Assembly (NCBI RefSeq): GCF_027789125.1
Contig: NZ_JAQFVF010000026.1
Location: 124,001 to 188,000, forward strand
DNA length: 64,000 nt
Direction of reading: 5' to 3'
Source: Paenibacillus aestuarii
GTDB taxonomy: Bacteria > Bacillota > Bacilli > Paenibacillales > NBRC-103111
Shown one piece after another: positions 1 to 8,545 of this stretch (its first letter is position 1; every line of letters starts with the position of its first letter). Under the pieces are notes generated by a model. It was given only the letters and a program-made list of their open reading frames with translations, searched no databases and was not told the DNA's origin. Both the position numbers and the translations under genes were made by a program.

Positions 1-482
1 AGGCGGCGACGAAACTGGGCGGACCGTGGAACATCCCCGGCTTTAAGAACTATCCGGATTTGGAATGGGGTATCACGTATTTTCCAAGAAGTGCAAGCGG
101 CAGCTTAAGCTCGCCATCGGGCAGTTGGGCCATCGGCGTATCGACGGATAGCAAGCATCCGATGGAAGCAGCCGAGGTTGTCAAGTGGATGACGAATAAG
201 GATAGCTCTGCGCAGCTTGCGAAAGCGAACAGCATGCCTGCCAGCCGAAAATCGGCATATGACAGCTTGCCAGAGTATAATGATCTGCCGATGAGAGTTA
301 TCAAAGAGCAGGTGACCACGGTATCTCATGCTAGACCGGTGACGCCTGCCTATCCGGTGCTAACGCAAAAATTTGCCGAGGCGCTGACTGACATTATGAT
401 GGGGGCCGATGTGAAGAAGTCGCTGGATGGCGTTGCGTCGTCTTACGATGATGAATTTAAGCGTAATTTTAAAAATGAATAG
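1..482 (+). CDS. Sugar ABC transporter solute-binding protein, C-terminal part (truncated by window edge)
   Basis: An open frame runs in from the left edge (first full codon at base 3) and stops at 480-482. The visible ~159 residues look like the C-terminal lobe of a family 1 extracellular solute-binding protein: a glycine/proline-rich stretch, then helices with motifs such as KWMTNKDSSAQLAK and a late PAYPVLTQKFAEAL segment. Such lipoproteins capture an oligosaccharide outside the membrane and deliver it to the MalF/MalG-type permeases. The two permease genes follow immediately and a GH32 hydrolase is downstream, so the ligand is probably a fructan, fructo-oligosaccharide or sucrose (inference). 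The N-terminus and lipobox lie outside the window. Confidence 0.8.
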   Translation, partial: AATKLGGPWNIPGFKNYPDLEWGITYFPRSASGSLSSPSGSWAIGVSTDSKHPMEAAEVVKWMTNKDSSAQLAKANSMPASRKSAYDSLPEYNDLPMRVIKEQVTTVSHARPVTPAYPVLTQKFAEALTDIMMGADVKKSLDGVASSYDDEFKRNFKNE

Positions 483-503
483 ATAGCGAACAGGAAGGAA
501 ACG

Positions 504-545
504 GCGGCATGGGGGACTTCGGAAAAAGCCGGGACTCCGTGCCGC
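504..545 (+). promoter_or_regulatory. Stem-loop between binding-protein and permease genes
   Basis: Bases 504-514 (GCGGCATGGGG) pair with 535-545 (CTCCGTGCCGC), using two wobble pairs, around a GC-rich loop. There is no T-run, so it is probably not an efficient terminator. Hairpins at this place in sugar ABC operons commonly stabilise or process the mRNA, so that the binding protein is made in excess over the permeases. Confidence 0.5.
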
Positions 546-607
546 TTGCCCGCATGCAGGTTCATGAACGTTAAGGTTGGATATATAGAAAGGAGGGGTG
601 ATGAAGC

Positions 608-1540
608 ATGCAGAGCTTAAGCACACAAGTTCAAATGGAGACAAACAAGAACGCCAAGATCGCATCGATTGGTTATCAAAAGCGCCGGGAATCGATAATG
701 GGATACGCCTTCATTTTACCGGCGGTATTCCTGCTCCTCTTCTTCCTGCTGCTGCCTTTTCTGCTTGCCGTCGTGTTCGGCTTTACGAAGTTTAACTTGC
801 TGCGGCCGGATCAGATTAAATTTATCGGCCTGGATAATTACATCATCCTGTTCAAGGATAAACTTTTTTATAAATCACTTTATAATACGTTGTATTTCAC
901 GGTCATTGTCGTTCCCGTACAGTCAGCGGTAGCCCTCATGCTTGCCTTGCTGGTTAACAACCAATTGAAGCTGAGGAATGTGTTTCGGATCGCCTACTTC
1001 AGTCCGGTGATTACTTCCATGACAGTCATCGCCATTCTGTGGATTTCCCTATACAATCCCAACGAGGGCTTGATCAATTCCGCGCTGCATGTACTCGGCA
1101 TTCCGAAGCAACCCTTCCTGCGAAGCGCGGATCAGGCGATGAATTCTATTATCTTCATGTCTGTTTGGCAGGCTGCAGGATATCAAATGATGATTTTTTT
1201 GGCTGGACTGCAGAGCATTCCTAAAGATTTGTATGAGGCCTCTGCGATCGATGGGGCTAACCGAATTCAGCAGCTTCGTTATATAACGCTGCCGAGCCTA
1301 TACAATGTCACTGTGTTCGTACTCACGATTACAACGATTCAAGCTGTAAAGCTGTTTACCCAGCCATACGTGATGACGAACGGCGGACCGGAGAACTCGA
1401 CGAGAACGCTGGCGCTGCTGATTTACCAGCAAGGCTTTCAATTCAGAAATGCGGGGTATGCTTCGGCTGTGTCCGTAATCTTCTTTCTGATTGTAGTCGT
1501 GATTTCATTTTCCATGAAAAAATGGTTAAAAGACAGATGA
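608..1540 (+). CDS. Sugar ABC transporter permease, MalF-like
   Basis: This 310-residue integral membrane protein of the CUT1 family has a hydrophobic N-terminal segment around residues 30-60 and further membrane helices along its length. The cytoplasmic EAA loop is clear (EASAIDGANRIQQLRYITLP, about residues 213-232); this is where the ATPase docks. It forms a heterodimeric channel with the product of the next gene. The ATG at 608 follows AGGAGG at 591-596; an upstream GTG at 598 lies in another frame. No ATP-binding subunit is encoded in this operon, so a shared MsmK/MsmX-type ATPase elsewhere is likely (family knowledge plus inference). Confidence 0.9.
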   Translation: MQSLSTQVQMETNKNAKIASIGYQKRRESIMGYAFILPAVFLLLFFLLLPFLLAVVFGFTKFNLLRPDQIKFIGLDNYIILFKDKLFYKSLYNTLYFTVIVVPVQSAVALMLALLVNNQLKLRNVFRIAYFSPVITSMTVIAILWISLYNPNEGLINSALHVLGIPKQPFLRSADQAMNSIIFMSVWQAAGYQMMIFLAGLQSIPKDLYEASAIDGANRIQQLRYITLPSLYNVTVFVLTITTIQAVKLFTQPYVMTNGGPENSTRTLALLIYQQGFQFRNAGYASAVSVIFFLIVVVISFSMKKWLKDR

Positions 1541-1558
1541 TAGGAAGGTGAAATTTCT

Positions 1559-2389
1559 GTGCCTGACCGTAAGCTTAATGTATTCCTCTATGTGTCTAAC
1601 AGCATCATGACAGTGCTTTTCATCATCCCGCTGCTGTGGATGGTCGTGTCCTCACTCAAACCGGAGAATCAAATTTTTTCCGATTTGGGCTCGATCACAT
1701 CCTTGCTTCCTACACAGATTACCTTCGAAAATTATGTCAAAGCATTCCAGCGGATTCCGATGATGAAATATTTATTTAACAGCTTGTTCTACGTTTCTGT
1801 GATCGGGATAAGCGGGCTTGGCGTGAATTCGATATGCGGGTACGCGCTTGCCAAGCTTCATTTCAAAGGTAAGCATCTCATACTCACGTGCATCATCGCA
1901 CTGATGATCGTACCGTTTGAAAGCATTGTAATGCCGCTTTATTTTATCGTTAACAGCTTAAGTTGGGTCAATACGTGGCTCGCGCTCATTGTTCCATTTA
2001 TCGCCAATTGCTTCAGCATATTCATGTTCCGCCAGTTCTTCATGGACATACCGAACGAGCTGTTGGAATCGGCGGCGATGGACGGATCATCACCGATCCG
2101 GACGTTTCTGAGCATCGTCGTACCTTTGTCCGGCCCTGTGTTTACAACGGTATTCATTCTTGATTTCATTTCTCATTGGGGCGACTTTATGTGGCCGATT
2201 CTAGTCACGACAGGTGAATCTTTAAGGAACATTCAGCTTGGCATTCAAACCTTTTTCACGCTGCCGCCGGTCTACTATGGACAAATCATGGCGACGCTGA
2301 CATTTACGACCTTGCCGATCGTACTGATCTTTTTGTTATTGCAAAAATACTATGTGCAGGGTATAACGAGTACAGGAATAAAAGGCTAA
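1559..2389 (+). CDS. Sugar ABC transporter permease, MalG-like
   Basis: This 276-residue partner permease begins at a GTG preceded by AGGAAGG at 1542-1548. It has the typical MalG layout: an N-terminal helix ending in LLWMVVSSLKP, an internal permease core, and the EAA motif ESAAMDGSSPIRTFLSIVVP around residues 165-184. The C-terminal GITSTGIKG tail is characteristic of CUT1 MalG proteins. It starts 18 bases after the MalF-like gene and is followed at once by the GH32 gene, which supports import of a fructose-containing saccharide. Confidence 0.9.
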   Translation: MPDRKLNVFLYVSNSIMTVLFIIPLLWMVVSSLKPENQIFSDLGSITSLLPTQITFENYVKAFQRIPMMKYLFNSLFYVSVIGISGLGVNSICGYALAKLHFKGKHLILTCIIALMIVPFESIVMPLYFIVNSLSWVNTWLALIVPFIANCFSIFMFRQFFMDIPNELLESAAMDGSSPIRTFLSIVVPLSGPVFTTVFILDFISHWGDFMWPILVTTGESLRNIQLGIQTFFTLPPVYYGQIMATLTFTTLPIVLIFLLLQKYYVQGITSTGIKG

Positions 2390-2414
2390 TCAATTGAAAG
2401 TCGAGGGGAATAGT

Positions 2415-3890
2415 ATGATTAATGATCCGTACAGACCGCAGTTTCATTTTACACCGCAGCAGCAGTGGATGAACGATCCTAACGGACTTGTCTACTTCCA
2501 GGGCGAGTACCATCTGTTCTATCAATACCACCCTTATGGGATTACGTGGGGACCTATGCATTGGGGGCACGCGATTAGCAAGGATCTAATCAATTGGGAT
2601 CATGCTCCGATTGCGCTGGCGCCGGATGAGCACGGACAGATTTTCTCCGGCAGCGCAGTCGTGGATGAGAAGGATACGTCCGGTTTCTTCGGTGGAGGGG
2701 CCGGAATAGTCGCCATCTTCACGCATCACAGCCAGGATCCGGAAAGCGGTGCAGTCCGTGAGTGTCAAAGCTTAGCCTACAGTTCAGATTCCGGCAGAAC
2801 CTGGACCAAATATAGCGGCAATCCGGTGCTCGCCGACTCGCGCTTTCCAGATTTCCGCGATCCGAAGGTGTTCTGGCATAAGATGACCCAGCAATGGGTG
2901 ATGATTCTGGCTGCCGGTCAGACCGTACGCCTGTACACCTCTCCCAATTTGCGGGAATGGGCGTTTGCCAGCGAGTTTGGCGAGGGAGAAGGCGCGCATA
3001 TCGGCGTATGGGAGTGCCCGGATTTATTCGAGCTTCCGGTGGACGGCGACCCGGCTTATACCAAATGGGTCATGCTAGTTAGCATCGGCAATGATCCGGC
3101 TTATCCGGAAGGCTCACGGACGCAATATTTTATCGGTCAATTCGATGGTACGGTGTTTAAAAACGAAGCGGCACCTGAGCATATTCAATGGCTTGATGCA
3201 GGGAGAGACAACTATGCGGGGGTCACCTGGTCGGGCATTCCGGATGAAGACGGGCGCCGCATTTACATGGGCTGGATGAGTAACTGGAAGTATGCGCAGG
3301 TTACGCCGACCGTAGGCTGGCGCAGTGCGATGACCTTGCCGAGAACACTTGCGTTGAAGAGCCATAATCATGTTCTAAGATTGGTTCAGCAGCCTGTTCA
3401 AGAATTGAATGCTTTGCAGACGAATACTTTCCAGTGGGATTCTATCCAAGTAAATCCAGGAACCAACCCGCTGTCCATGCTAGCTTTAACCTGCTTCAAG
3501 CTGGAAGCGGTATTTGAACTGGGGACGGCCGAGGAGTTTGGTTTCAAAGTCCGGGCTTCGGAGGCAGGCGAGACTTTGATCGGGTATCGACCAGGGACCA
3601 AAGAGCTTTTCATCGACCGTTCCTGCTCGGGCGATACAGGCTTCCATGTGGACTTTCCTGGCAGACATACGGTGCAGGTGGAGGCGGAGGACGGGCGCCT
3701 ATACATACAGATTTGGGTAGACCATTCTTCAGTTGAAGTGTTTGCCGGTGAAGGTGAAGCGGTTCTAACGGATTTGGTGTTTCCGCAGGAAACCCAGCAG
3801 GGGATGGGCATTTATGCCTTGGAGGGAAGCGTTCAATTGGTATCGCTTCAAGTATCTCCTCTGCAAAGAGTGGTAAGCGCACAAGTCTAA
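2415..3890 (+). CDS. Glycoside hydrolase family 32 (levanase/invertase/fructan hydrolase)
   Basis: This 491-residue enzyme splits terminal or internal beta-fructosyl bonds in sucrose, inulin or levan. All three GH32 signatures are present: WMNDPNG near the N-terminus (nucleophile D21), FRDP (D149, transition-state stabiliser) and WECPDLFELP (acid/base E200). A C-terminal beta-sandwich follows, with a WVDHSSVEVFAGEGEAV strand. There is no signal peptide, so it is probably cytosolic and acts on imported oligosaccharide. An in-frame TTG at 2394 would add seven residues, but the ATG at 2415, preceded by GAGGGG, puts the conserved block at the usual distance. It lies in the operon between the permeases and the regulator. 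Confidence 0.93.
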   Translation: MINDPYRPQFHFTPQQQWMNDPNGLVYFQGEYHLFYQYHPYGITWGPMHWGHAISKDLINWDHAPIALAPDEHGQIFSGSAVVDEKDTSGFFGGGAGIVAIFTHHSQDPESGAVRECQSLAYSSDSGRTWTKYSGNPVLADSRFPDFRDPKVFWHKMTQQWVMILAAGQTVRLYTSPNLREWAFASEFGEGEGAHIGVWECPDLFELPVDGDPAYTKWVMLVSIGNDPAYPEGSRTQYFIGQFDGTVFKNEAAPEHIQWLDAGRDNYAGVTWSGIPDEDGRRIYMGWMSNWKYAQVTPTVGWRSAMTLPRTLALKSHNHVLRLVQQPVQELNALQTNTFQWDSIQVNPGTNPLSMLALTCFKLEAVFELGTAEEFGFKVRASEAGETLIGYRPGTKELFIDRSCSGDTGFHVDFPGRHTVQVEAEDGRLYIQIWVDHSSVEVFAGEGEAVLTDLVFPQETQQGMGIYALEGSVQLVSLQVSPLQRVVSAQV

Positions 3891-3906
3891 ATGTCAGGAG
3901 GCTCTC

Positions 3907-5529
3907 ATGTTAAACATTCTGGTCGTGGATGATGAAGTGATACAACGAAGAGTACTAGCCAGCATAATCAGGGAGGCTAGACCAGGCTGCCATGTACGTG
4001 AAGCCAAGAACGGTCACGATGCCCTTGAAGTCATCCATACCACGAATATCGATATCGTCTTTACCGATATTAAGATGCCCGTTCTGGATGGTCTCGAATT
4101 TATCGAAAAGTTGAACGATTCAGGTCAGGCTATCAAAGTGATCATCCTTAGCGGCTATCGTTATTTTGAATATGCACAAAAAGCGGTTCAGCTAGGAGCT
4201 TTTGATTATTTGCTCAAGCCCATTAAAGAGGATAGCATTTGTGAAATTTTGGATAAAGTGGAGAGCAGTATTCGGAAAGAAAGAGAAAGCTTGCTCGAAA
4301 CGCAACAAATCAAAAAGCAGCTCGACAGAACGCTCACGGCTTATTATGAGGGTCTGCTCCTAGACTGGATTGCCGGAACAATAACAGAAGCCCAACGAGA
4401 GGAGATTTGCCGGCAGTTTGCTCTCGGGCGTAGAGGTATTGTCGTAACTGCCAAACTTCAGGACGCAGGTCAACTGATCGATGCGCTGGAAAGTGAAAAC
4501 CGTGTGAAGAGCGCTTTGCTAAGGAGCATGGAGGCGCAGGCGGCCCATTTCGGTCCCTCCGTCTCTTTTTATTCCCGTGAGGATAAGCAACTGCTGATTT
4601 CGGTCATCTCCTTGTCTGACAATCAGGCAGGGGAACTCGCTAAGTTTACACAGCTGCTTGAGCAGTTCGCCGAGCAAGCTGGCCGGCAGTTCGGATGGCG
4701 GTTAACGATTGGCGTTGGAGCGGGATGCGACAACATTGCTTATGAGGTGAGCCGTTCCTTTGATGAGGCGTTGACGGCGATATCATTCCGATATTTTCTA
4801 CCGGATCACAGGGTGATCCAGTTTACGGAAATTAGCACATTTAACCGTACGATCCCTTATGTTTATTGGAGAGAAGAAGAACAGTTTCGGGAAATCATTC
4901 GCAAAAATAAAAGTGAGTACCTCGGCGGACAAGCGGAGGAATTTTTTGCAAAGCTCGTGGCGGAAGGGCTGCCGCATCCGGATTCATGCAGCAAGACTGT
5001 GCTGCGCATGATATCGGCCATTGCTACGGTGATGAAGGATTTCGTCACGGAACAGCAGCATCTGGATCTCTTGATTGAGACGGAAGCCAAATTGTCGGCA
5101 AGTGTAGATTATTTCGATTGCAAAAAAAAGTTTCTCGACACGCTTTACTGCTGGATCGGCATGATTCAGAAGAGCCGTTCGCGGAAACACGAGTCGGTCG
5201 TGGAAACTTGCATCCAATATATTGATGAGCATTATATGGAGGATTTGTCTTTAGATACGGTGGCTGCTCATTTCTTTTTTAGCCCGAATTACTTGGGTGT
5301 GATGCTCAAAAATCACTTGGGCGTCACTTTCAGTAAATATTTATCGGATGTTAGGATTAAGAAAGGGATCGAGCTTTTGCAGAACAGCGATAAAAAAGTA
5401 TATGAGGTGGCTTCCCAAGTTGGCTTCAAGGATGATAAATATTTTTATCGGGTCTTTAAAAGCAAGTTTGGTATGACCCCGGACGAATATCGGCGGCATA
5501 AGCATGTGATCCATATGACCAGCGATTAA
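3907..5529 (+). CDS. YesN-like response regulator (REC + AraC-type DNA-binding domain)
   Basis: This 540-residue two-component regulator has an N-terminal receiver domain: acidic pocket D8/D9, phospho-acceptor D54 in VFTDIKMPVLDG, and a conserved K in LLKPIKED. A long linker region of about 300 residues follows, and then a C-terminal AraC/XylS helix-turn-helix pair (about residues 435-535, with the typical VGFKDDKYFYRVFKSKFGMTPDEYR block). Regulators of this class usually pair with a membrane YesM-type kinase and activate adjacent carbohydrate-uptake genes. No kinase gene is present here; it may lie left of the window. Its place between the hydrolase and the fructokinase suggests that it is co-transcribed with, and activates, this operon. 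Confidence 0.9.
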   Translation: MLNILVVDDEVIQRRVLASIIREARPGCHVREAKNGHDALEVIHTTNIDIVFTDIKMPVLDGLEFIEKLNDSGQAIKVIILSGYRYFEYAQKAVQLGAFDYLLKPIKEDSICEILDKVESSIRKERESLLETQQIKKQLDRTLTAYYEGLLLDWIAGTITEAQREEICRQFALGRRGIVVTAKLQDAGQLIDALESENRVKSALLRSMEAQAAHFGPSVSFYSREDKQLLISVISLSDNQAGELAKFTQLLEQFAEQAGRQFGWRLTIGVGAGCDNIAYEVSRSFDEALTAISFRYFLPDHRVIQFTEISTFNRTIPYVYWREEEQFREIIRKNKSEYLGGQAEEFFAKLVAEGLPHPDSCSKTVLRMISAIATVMKDFVTEQQHLDLLIETEAKLSASVDYFDCKKKFLDTLYCWIGMIQKSRSRKHESVVETCIQYIDEHYMEDLSLDTVAAHFFFSPNYLGVMLKNHLGVTFSKYLSDVRIKKGIELLQNSDKKVYEVASQVGFKDDKYFYRVFKSKFGMTPDEYRRHKHVIHMTSD

Positions 5530-5561
5530 CATCGTCAACACAAGAATGAGGAGGAACCGTT

Positions 5562-6554
5562 ATGAGATCCGTTTATACGATCGGGGAAGCCCTGATCGAC
5601 TTTATTCCGGCTGAAACTGGCATCCCGCTCAAGCAAGTGAGCGGGTTCGGCAAAGCGGCCGGTGGGGCTCCGGCCAATGTAGCCTGCACGGTTGCGAAAC
5701 TGGGAGGACGCAGTTTCTTTATCGGCAAGCTGGGGGAAGATGCTTTTGGCGACTTCCTGGTTGAGACGATGGAGCAGTCAGGCGTCGACACACGCTATGT
5801 ATTCCGAACGCTGGAGGCGAATACGGCTCTGGCTTTTGTCAGTTTGCAGGCTGACGGCAGCCGTGATTTCTCCTTCTATCGCAAGCCTAGCGCGGATATG
5901 CTGCTGAATGAGACGGATATCGGTGCATGCGAATTCGGGCTGGGCGACGTGCTGCATTTTGGCTCCGTCGATCTCATTGAAGCGCCGGTAAAATATGCGC
6001 ATCTACGCGCTATTGAAGCGGTAAAGCGCAGTGGCGGCTTTATCAGCTTTGATCCGAATGTTAGGCTTCCGCTCTGGAAGAGCGCCGAAGAGTGCCGCCA
6101 AACGATCCAGGCGTTCATCCCATACAGCCATATGGTTAAAATCAGTGATGAAGAGTTGGCGTTCATTACGGGGATCGAAGATGAGGCGGCGGCGATCTCC
6201 TCGCTTTTCATTGGAAGTGTAAAGCATGTACTGCTTACGCGAGGTGCACAAGGTGCCACATGGTTCACATTGGGGGGGACACGTAAGGTCTCTGATCTTG
6301 GCTGTGCGGTGAAAGCCGTAGACACAACAGGCGCAGGAGATTCCTTTATCGGTGCCGTGCTGTTCCAGTTGAGTGTTGATGCAGCAGATCCACACAGCTT
6401 CACTGACGAGCAGATGCGGCGGATGCTCCGATTCGCCAATGCGGCGGCAGCATTGACGACCACCCGTTATGGGGCGATTCCTTCGCTACCAGCGCATGCG
6501 GAAGTACTCTCTTTTATGAACACCTATGAAGCAAGTAAGGTTGGAACGGATTAA
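5562..6554 (+). CDS. Fructokinase, PfkB/ribokinase family
   Basis: This 330-residue cytosolic sugar kinase is expected to phosphorylate fructose released by the GH32 enzyme to fructose 6-phosphate. The N-terminal GEALIDFIP start and the GGAPANVA substrate-binding glycines are typical of PfkB fructokinases. The C-terminal signature DTTGAGDSFIGAVLFQL (catalytic base D260) is intact. The ATG follows GAGGAGG at 5550-5556. It is the last gene of the operon. Other PfkB substrates (for example 2-keto-3-deoxygluconate) cannot be excluded from sequence alone, but the context favours fructose. Confidence 0.9.
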   Translation: MRSVYTIGEALIDFIPAETGIPLKQVSGFGKAAGGAPANVACTVAKLGGRSFFIGKLGEDAFGDFLVETMEQSGVDTRYVFRTLEANTALAFVSLQADGSRDFSFYRKPSADMLLNETDIGACEFGLGDVLHFGSVDLIEAPVKYAHLRAIEAVKRSGGFISFDPNVRLPLWKSAEECRQTIQAFIPYSHMVKISDEELAFITGIEDEAAAISSLFIGSVKHVLLTRGAQGATWFTLGGTRKVSDLGCAVKAVDTTGAGDSFIGAVLFQLSVDAADPHSFTDEQMRRMLRFANAAAALTTTRYGAIPSLPAHAEVLSFMNTYEASKVGTD

Positions 6555-6653
6555 AGAAGCCAGCGGTCTGGTATTATCCCCTTCAAGTAGACACTCAAAA
6601 AAACCTTCATGTTATCATGGAGGCTCGAGTGCCACTTGGAGGGGATTTTTTTT

Positions 6654-6800
6654 ATGGCTAAAAAAGGACAAACATTTCAAACGTACACAGAAGAATTCAA
6701 ATTAAAGGCGGTTAAAGCGTATGTAGAGGGTTCTGCGAGTTACAAGGTGGTAGCTCAGCGAGAAAGGATTCGCAACTGTTCTCAACTGAAGGTTGGGTGA
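6654..6800 (+). pseudogene. Transposase OrfA fragment (IS3 family), frameshifted
   Basis: The ATG at 6654 follows GGAGGGG. The reading frame begins MAKKGQTFQTYTEEFKLKAV, typical of the N-terminal helix-turn-helix of IS3/IS150 OrfA, and stops early at 6798-6800. Restoring one T near 6790 (GGTTGGG to GGTTTGGG) extends the frame through VWVKKWQNGESFDVRK, as in intact OrfA proteins. The visible defect is therefore a one-base deletion followed by the internal deletion that removes the rest of OrfA. Confidence 0.8.
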
Positions 6801-6827
6801 AGAAATGGCAAAACGGAGAGTCTTTCG

Positions 6828-7124
6828 ATGTGCGTAAAAGTGAGCCAGGGCTTCCAATACACGTCTCAGGCGTACAACACACGATTAGAGGCATTCGGCG
6901 TTAAAGGCAGCCACTCTCGCAAAGCAACCTGCCTGGATAACGCGTGCATCGAATCCTTCTTTTCGCATCTCAAAACAGAGAAGTTGTACCTCAACCAGTT
7001 TAAATCAGGAAAGGCAATTCGGCAAGCCGTGGAAGAATATATATACGAATACAACTACCACCGTTTTCAAGCCAAATTAAAACAACGCGTACCGATAGAG
7101 TACCGGTGCGCGTTGGCAGCTTAG
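6828..7124 (+). pseudogene. Transposase OrfB fragment, C-terminal rve domain
   Basis: Up to 98 residues remain of the integrase catalytic core: QGFQYTSQAYNTRLEAFGV, then SHSRKATCLDNACIESFF, which carries the conserved glutamate of the DDE triad, and a final YIYEYNYHRFQAKLKQ segment. The DNA-binding region and the first catalytic aspartate are missing. The nominal start codon at 6828 is probably inside the OrfA-derived sequence, not a real translation start. Confidence 0.8.
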
Positions 7125-7348
7125 CTTTTTTCATCTGTCTACTTGACAGGGGTATAACCAGTCAGCTGGCTTTTTTCTGTTCGGCCACACAACTTGCAGC
7201 ACAACTTGCGCAACAAGAATAAGCGCCGTGAGAGGATTAGGCAATCATTTGGCACGAATGGGATAACGGTGGATTTAGCTGGAGGTGCATAATAAAGAGG
7301 TGAAAATGATAAGGAAATAGCTTCCGGTAGAAAGTGAGGAACGATTAA

Positions 7349-8329
7349 GTGGAATATGTGAGACTCGGAAATACAGGGATTGACGTATCCCGGATTTGTC
7401 TGGGCTGTATGGGGTTTGGTGACTCGAAAGCATGGATCCATCCATGGGTGCTAGATGAAGAGCGCAGCCGGCCGATCATTAAAAAAGCGCTTGAACTCGG
7501 CATCAATTTTTTTGATACGGCAAATGTTTATTCTGGTGGGGTAAGTGAAGAAATTGTCGGGCGGGCTCTTAGGGATTATGCCAATCGAGATGAAATTGTT
7601 CTGGCAACAAAGGTGCATGGCCGCATGCATCAGGGGCCGAACGGTTCCGGCCTTTCCCGTAAGGCGATTATGAGTGAAATTGATCAAAGCTTGAAGCGAT
7701 TGGGAACCGATTATGTGGATTTGTACCAAATTCACCGCTGGGATTATCACACGCCAATCGAAGAGACGATGGAAGCGCTTCATGATGTGGTGAAGGCCGG
7801 AAAGGCCAGATACATCGGTGCTTCCGCCATGTTCGCCTGGCAGTTTCTGAAGGCGCTGCATGTTGCGGAGCAGCATGGCTGGACCCGCTTTGTATCGATG
7901 CAGAATCATCTCAACCTCATTTACCGTGAAGAGGAAAGAGAGATGATGCCGCTTTGCCTAGATGAGAAAATCGGTGTCATTCCATACAGTCCGCTTGCGG
8001 GCGGCAGGTTGACGCGAGATTGGTCAGAAAGATCACATCGTTCCGAATCCGATCAAACGGCCAAAAGGAAATATGATGCGACCGCACATACAGACAGATT
8101 CATCGTCGAACGAGTGGCGTCCATTGCGGAAAAACATGGCGTCTCCCGCGCTCAAATCTCGCTTGCCTGGTTGCTGCAGAAAGCGCCCGTGACGGCCCCG
8201 ATTGTCGGAGCGACGAAAGAGTCTCACCTGGAGGAAGCCGTGGCTGCACTTTCGGTCATCCTGACACCTGAAGAAATTGCGATGCTGGAGGAGCCTTACG
8301 TTCCTCATCCTGTGGTTGGTCCGCAGTGA
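7349..8329 (+). CDS. Aldo/keto reductase
   Basis: This 326-residue cytosolic NADPH-dependent oxidoreductase has a TIM-barrel fold. The AKR catalytic tetrad can be placed: D and Y in FFDTANVYSGG, K in LATKVHGR, and H in YQIHRWDYHTP. The C-terminal NADPH-binding block APIVGATKESHLEEAV is present. The start is a GTG preceded by GTGAGGA at 7334-7340. It is closest in style to the YhdN/YajO group acting on aldehydes, but the substrate is not predictable. It stands alone between the IS remnant and the monooxygenase operon. Reduction of aldehydes released by neighbouring monooxygenases is only a guess. Confidence 0.88.
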   Translation: MEYVRLGNTGIDVSRICLGCMGFGDSKAWIHPWVLDEERSRPIIKKALELGINFFDTANVYSGGVSEEIVGRALRDYANRDEIVLATKVHGRMHQGPNGSGLSRKAIMSEIDQSLKRLGTDYVDLYQIHRWDYHTPIEETMEALHDVVKAGKARYIGASAMFAWQFLKALHVAEQHGWTRFVSMQNHLNLIYREEEREMMPLCLDEKIGVIPYSPLAGGRLTRDWSERSHRSESDQTAKRKYDATAHTDRFIVERVASIAEKHGVSRAQISLAWLLQKAPVTAPIVGATKESHLEEAVAALSVILTPEEIAMLEEPYVPHPVVGPQ

Positions 8330-8365
8330 TATAGGCTCTGCAGCTCTCGCGTCACTGTCACTTTC

Positions 8366-8417
8366 TTAAAACTTATTTTTCCTACTTGTATAATCGGATT
8401 AATTCAGGTATGATATG
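8366..8417 (+). promoter_or_regulatory. Putative promoter with degenerate AT-rich operator
   Basis: A perfect -10 TATAAT at 8389-8394 lies 17 bases from a weak -35 TTAAAA at 8366-8371. Just downstream, 8399-8417 contains AATTCAGGTATGATATGAG, which partly resembles the palindromic box at 24809-24828 (shared right half GGTAT.AT). This would drive the monooxygenase operon starting at 8546. Confidence 0.5.
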
Positions 8418-8438
8418 AGAAATCATACAGACAGCCAA

Positions 8439-8516
8439 TTGGTCAACCAAAGGCTCCCAAATTCAAGGACACCGTATTCGCATTGCGTGCGGCCGTTCTT
8501 GCTTCGGGAGCTTTTT
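8439..8516 (+). promoter_or_regulatory. Leader with TTGGTCAACCAA element and terminator-like hairpin
   Basis: The leader upstream of 8546 contains the palindrome TTGGTCAACCAA (8439-8450). It is followed at once by GCTCCC (8453-8458), which can pair with GGGAGC (8506-8511) ahead of a T-run at 8512-8516. A second leader with the same order of parts lies at 17656-17720. An attenuator or a DNA operator next to a terminator are both possible. It is not a T-box or S-box by sequence. Confidence 0.5.
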
Positions 8517-8545
8517 CTAATTTTACGAGATAGGGTGGTATCGTT

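Larger units (their letters stand above)
6577..7153 (+). mobile_element. Internally deleted IS3-family (IS150-like) element
   Basis: Imperfect terminal inverted repeats are visible: CCCCTTCAAGTAGACA at 6578-6593 and, inverted, TGTCTACTTGACAGGGG at 7136-7152. A possible 3-base target repeat TAT flanks them (6575-6577 and 7153-7155). Inside are an orfA start and the C-terminal end of an orfB DDE integrase, joined by a large deletion, so the copy cannot move by itself. Confidence 0.8.
6558..7176 (+). terminator. Rho-independent terminator of the fructan operon, split by an IS remnant
   Basis: The left arm 6558-6572 (AGCCAGCGGTCTGGT) is complementary to the right arm 7157-7171 (ACCAGTCAGCTGGCT) at 13 of 15 positions, and a T-run follows at 7171-7176. 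The two arms directly flank the insertion-sequence remnant. The simplest reading is that the element landed in the loop of the operon's terminator. Whether termination still works with a ~580-base loop is unknown. Confidence 0.7.

Noticed and set aside
7188..7213. Repeated ACAACTTGC motif after the IS remnant
   Set aside because: Only two copies in a short stretch, with no symmetry or relation to the element ends.
8531..8543. AGGGTGGTATCG before the 8546 gene, like a T-box sequence
   Set aside because: It lies after the terminator hairpin, not before it, and no specifier stem is visible. It is better read as the ribosome binding site region.
8400..8545. S-box (SAM) riboswitch expected before sulfur genes
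   Set aside because: The conserved AGAGA...GGAGGGA...CCGGCAACC core is not present here or before 17742, 24848 or 34941.
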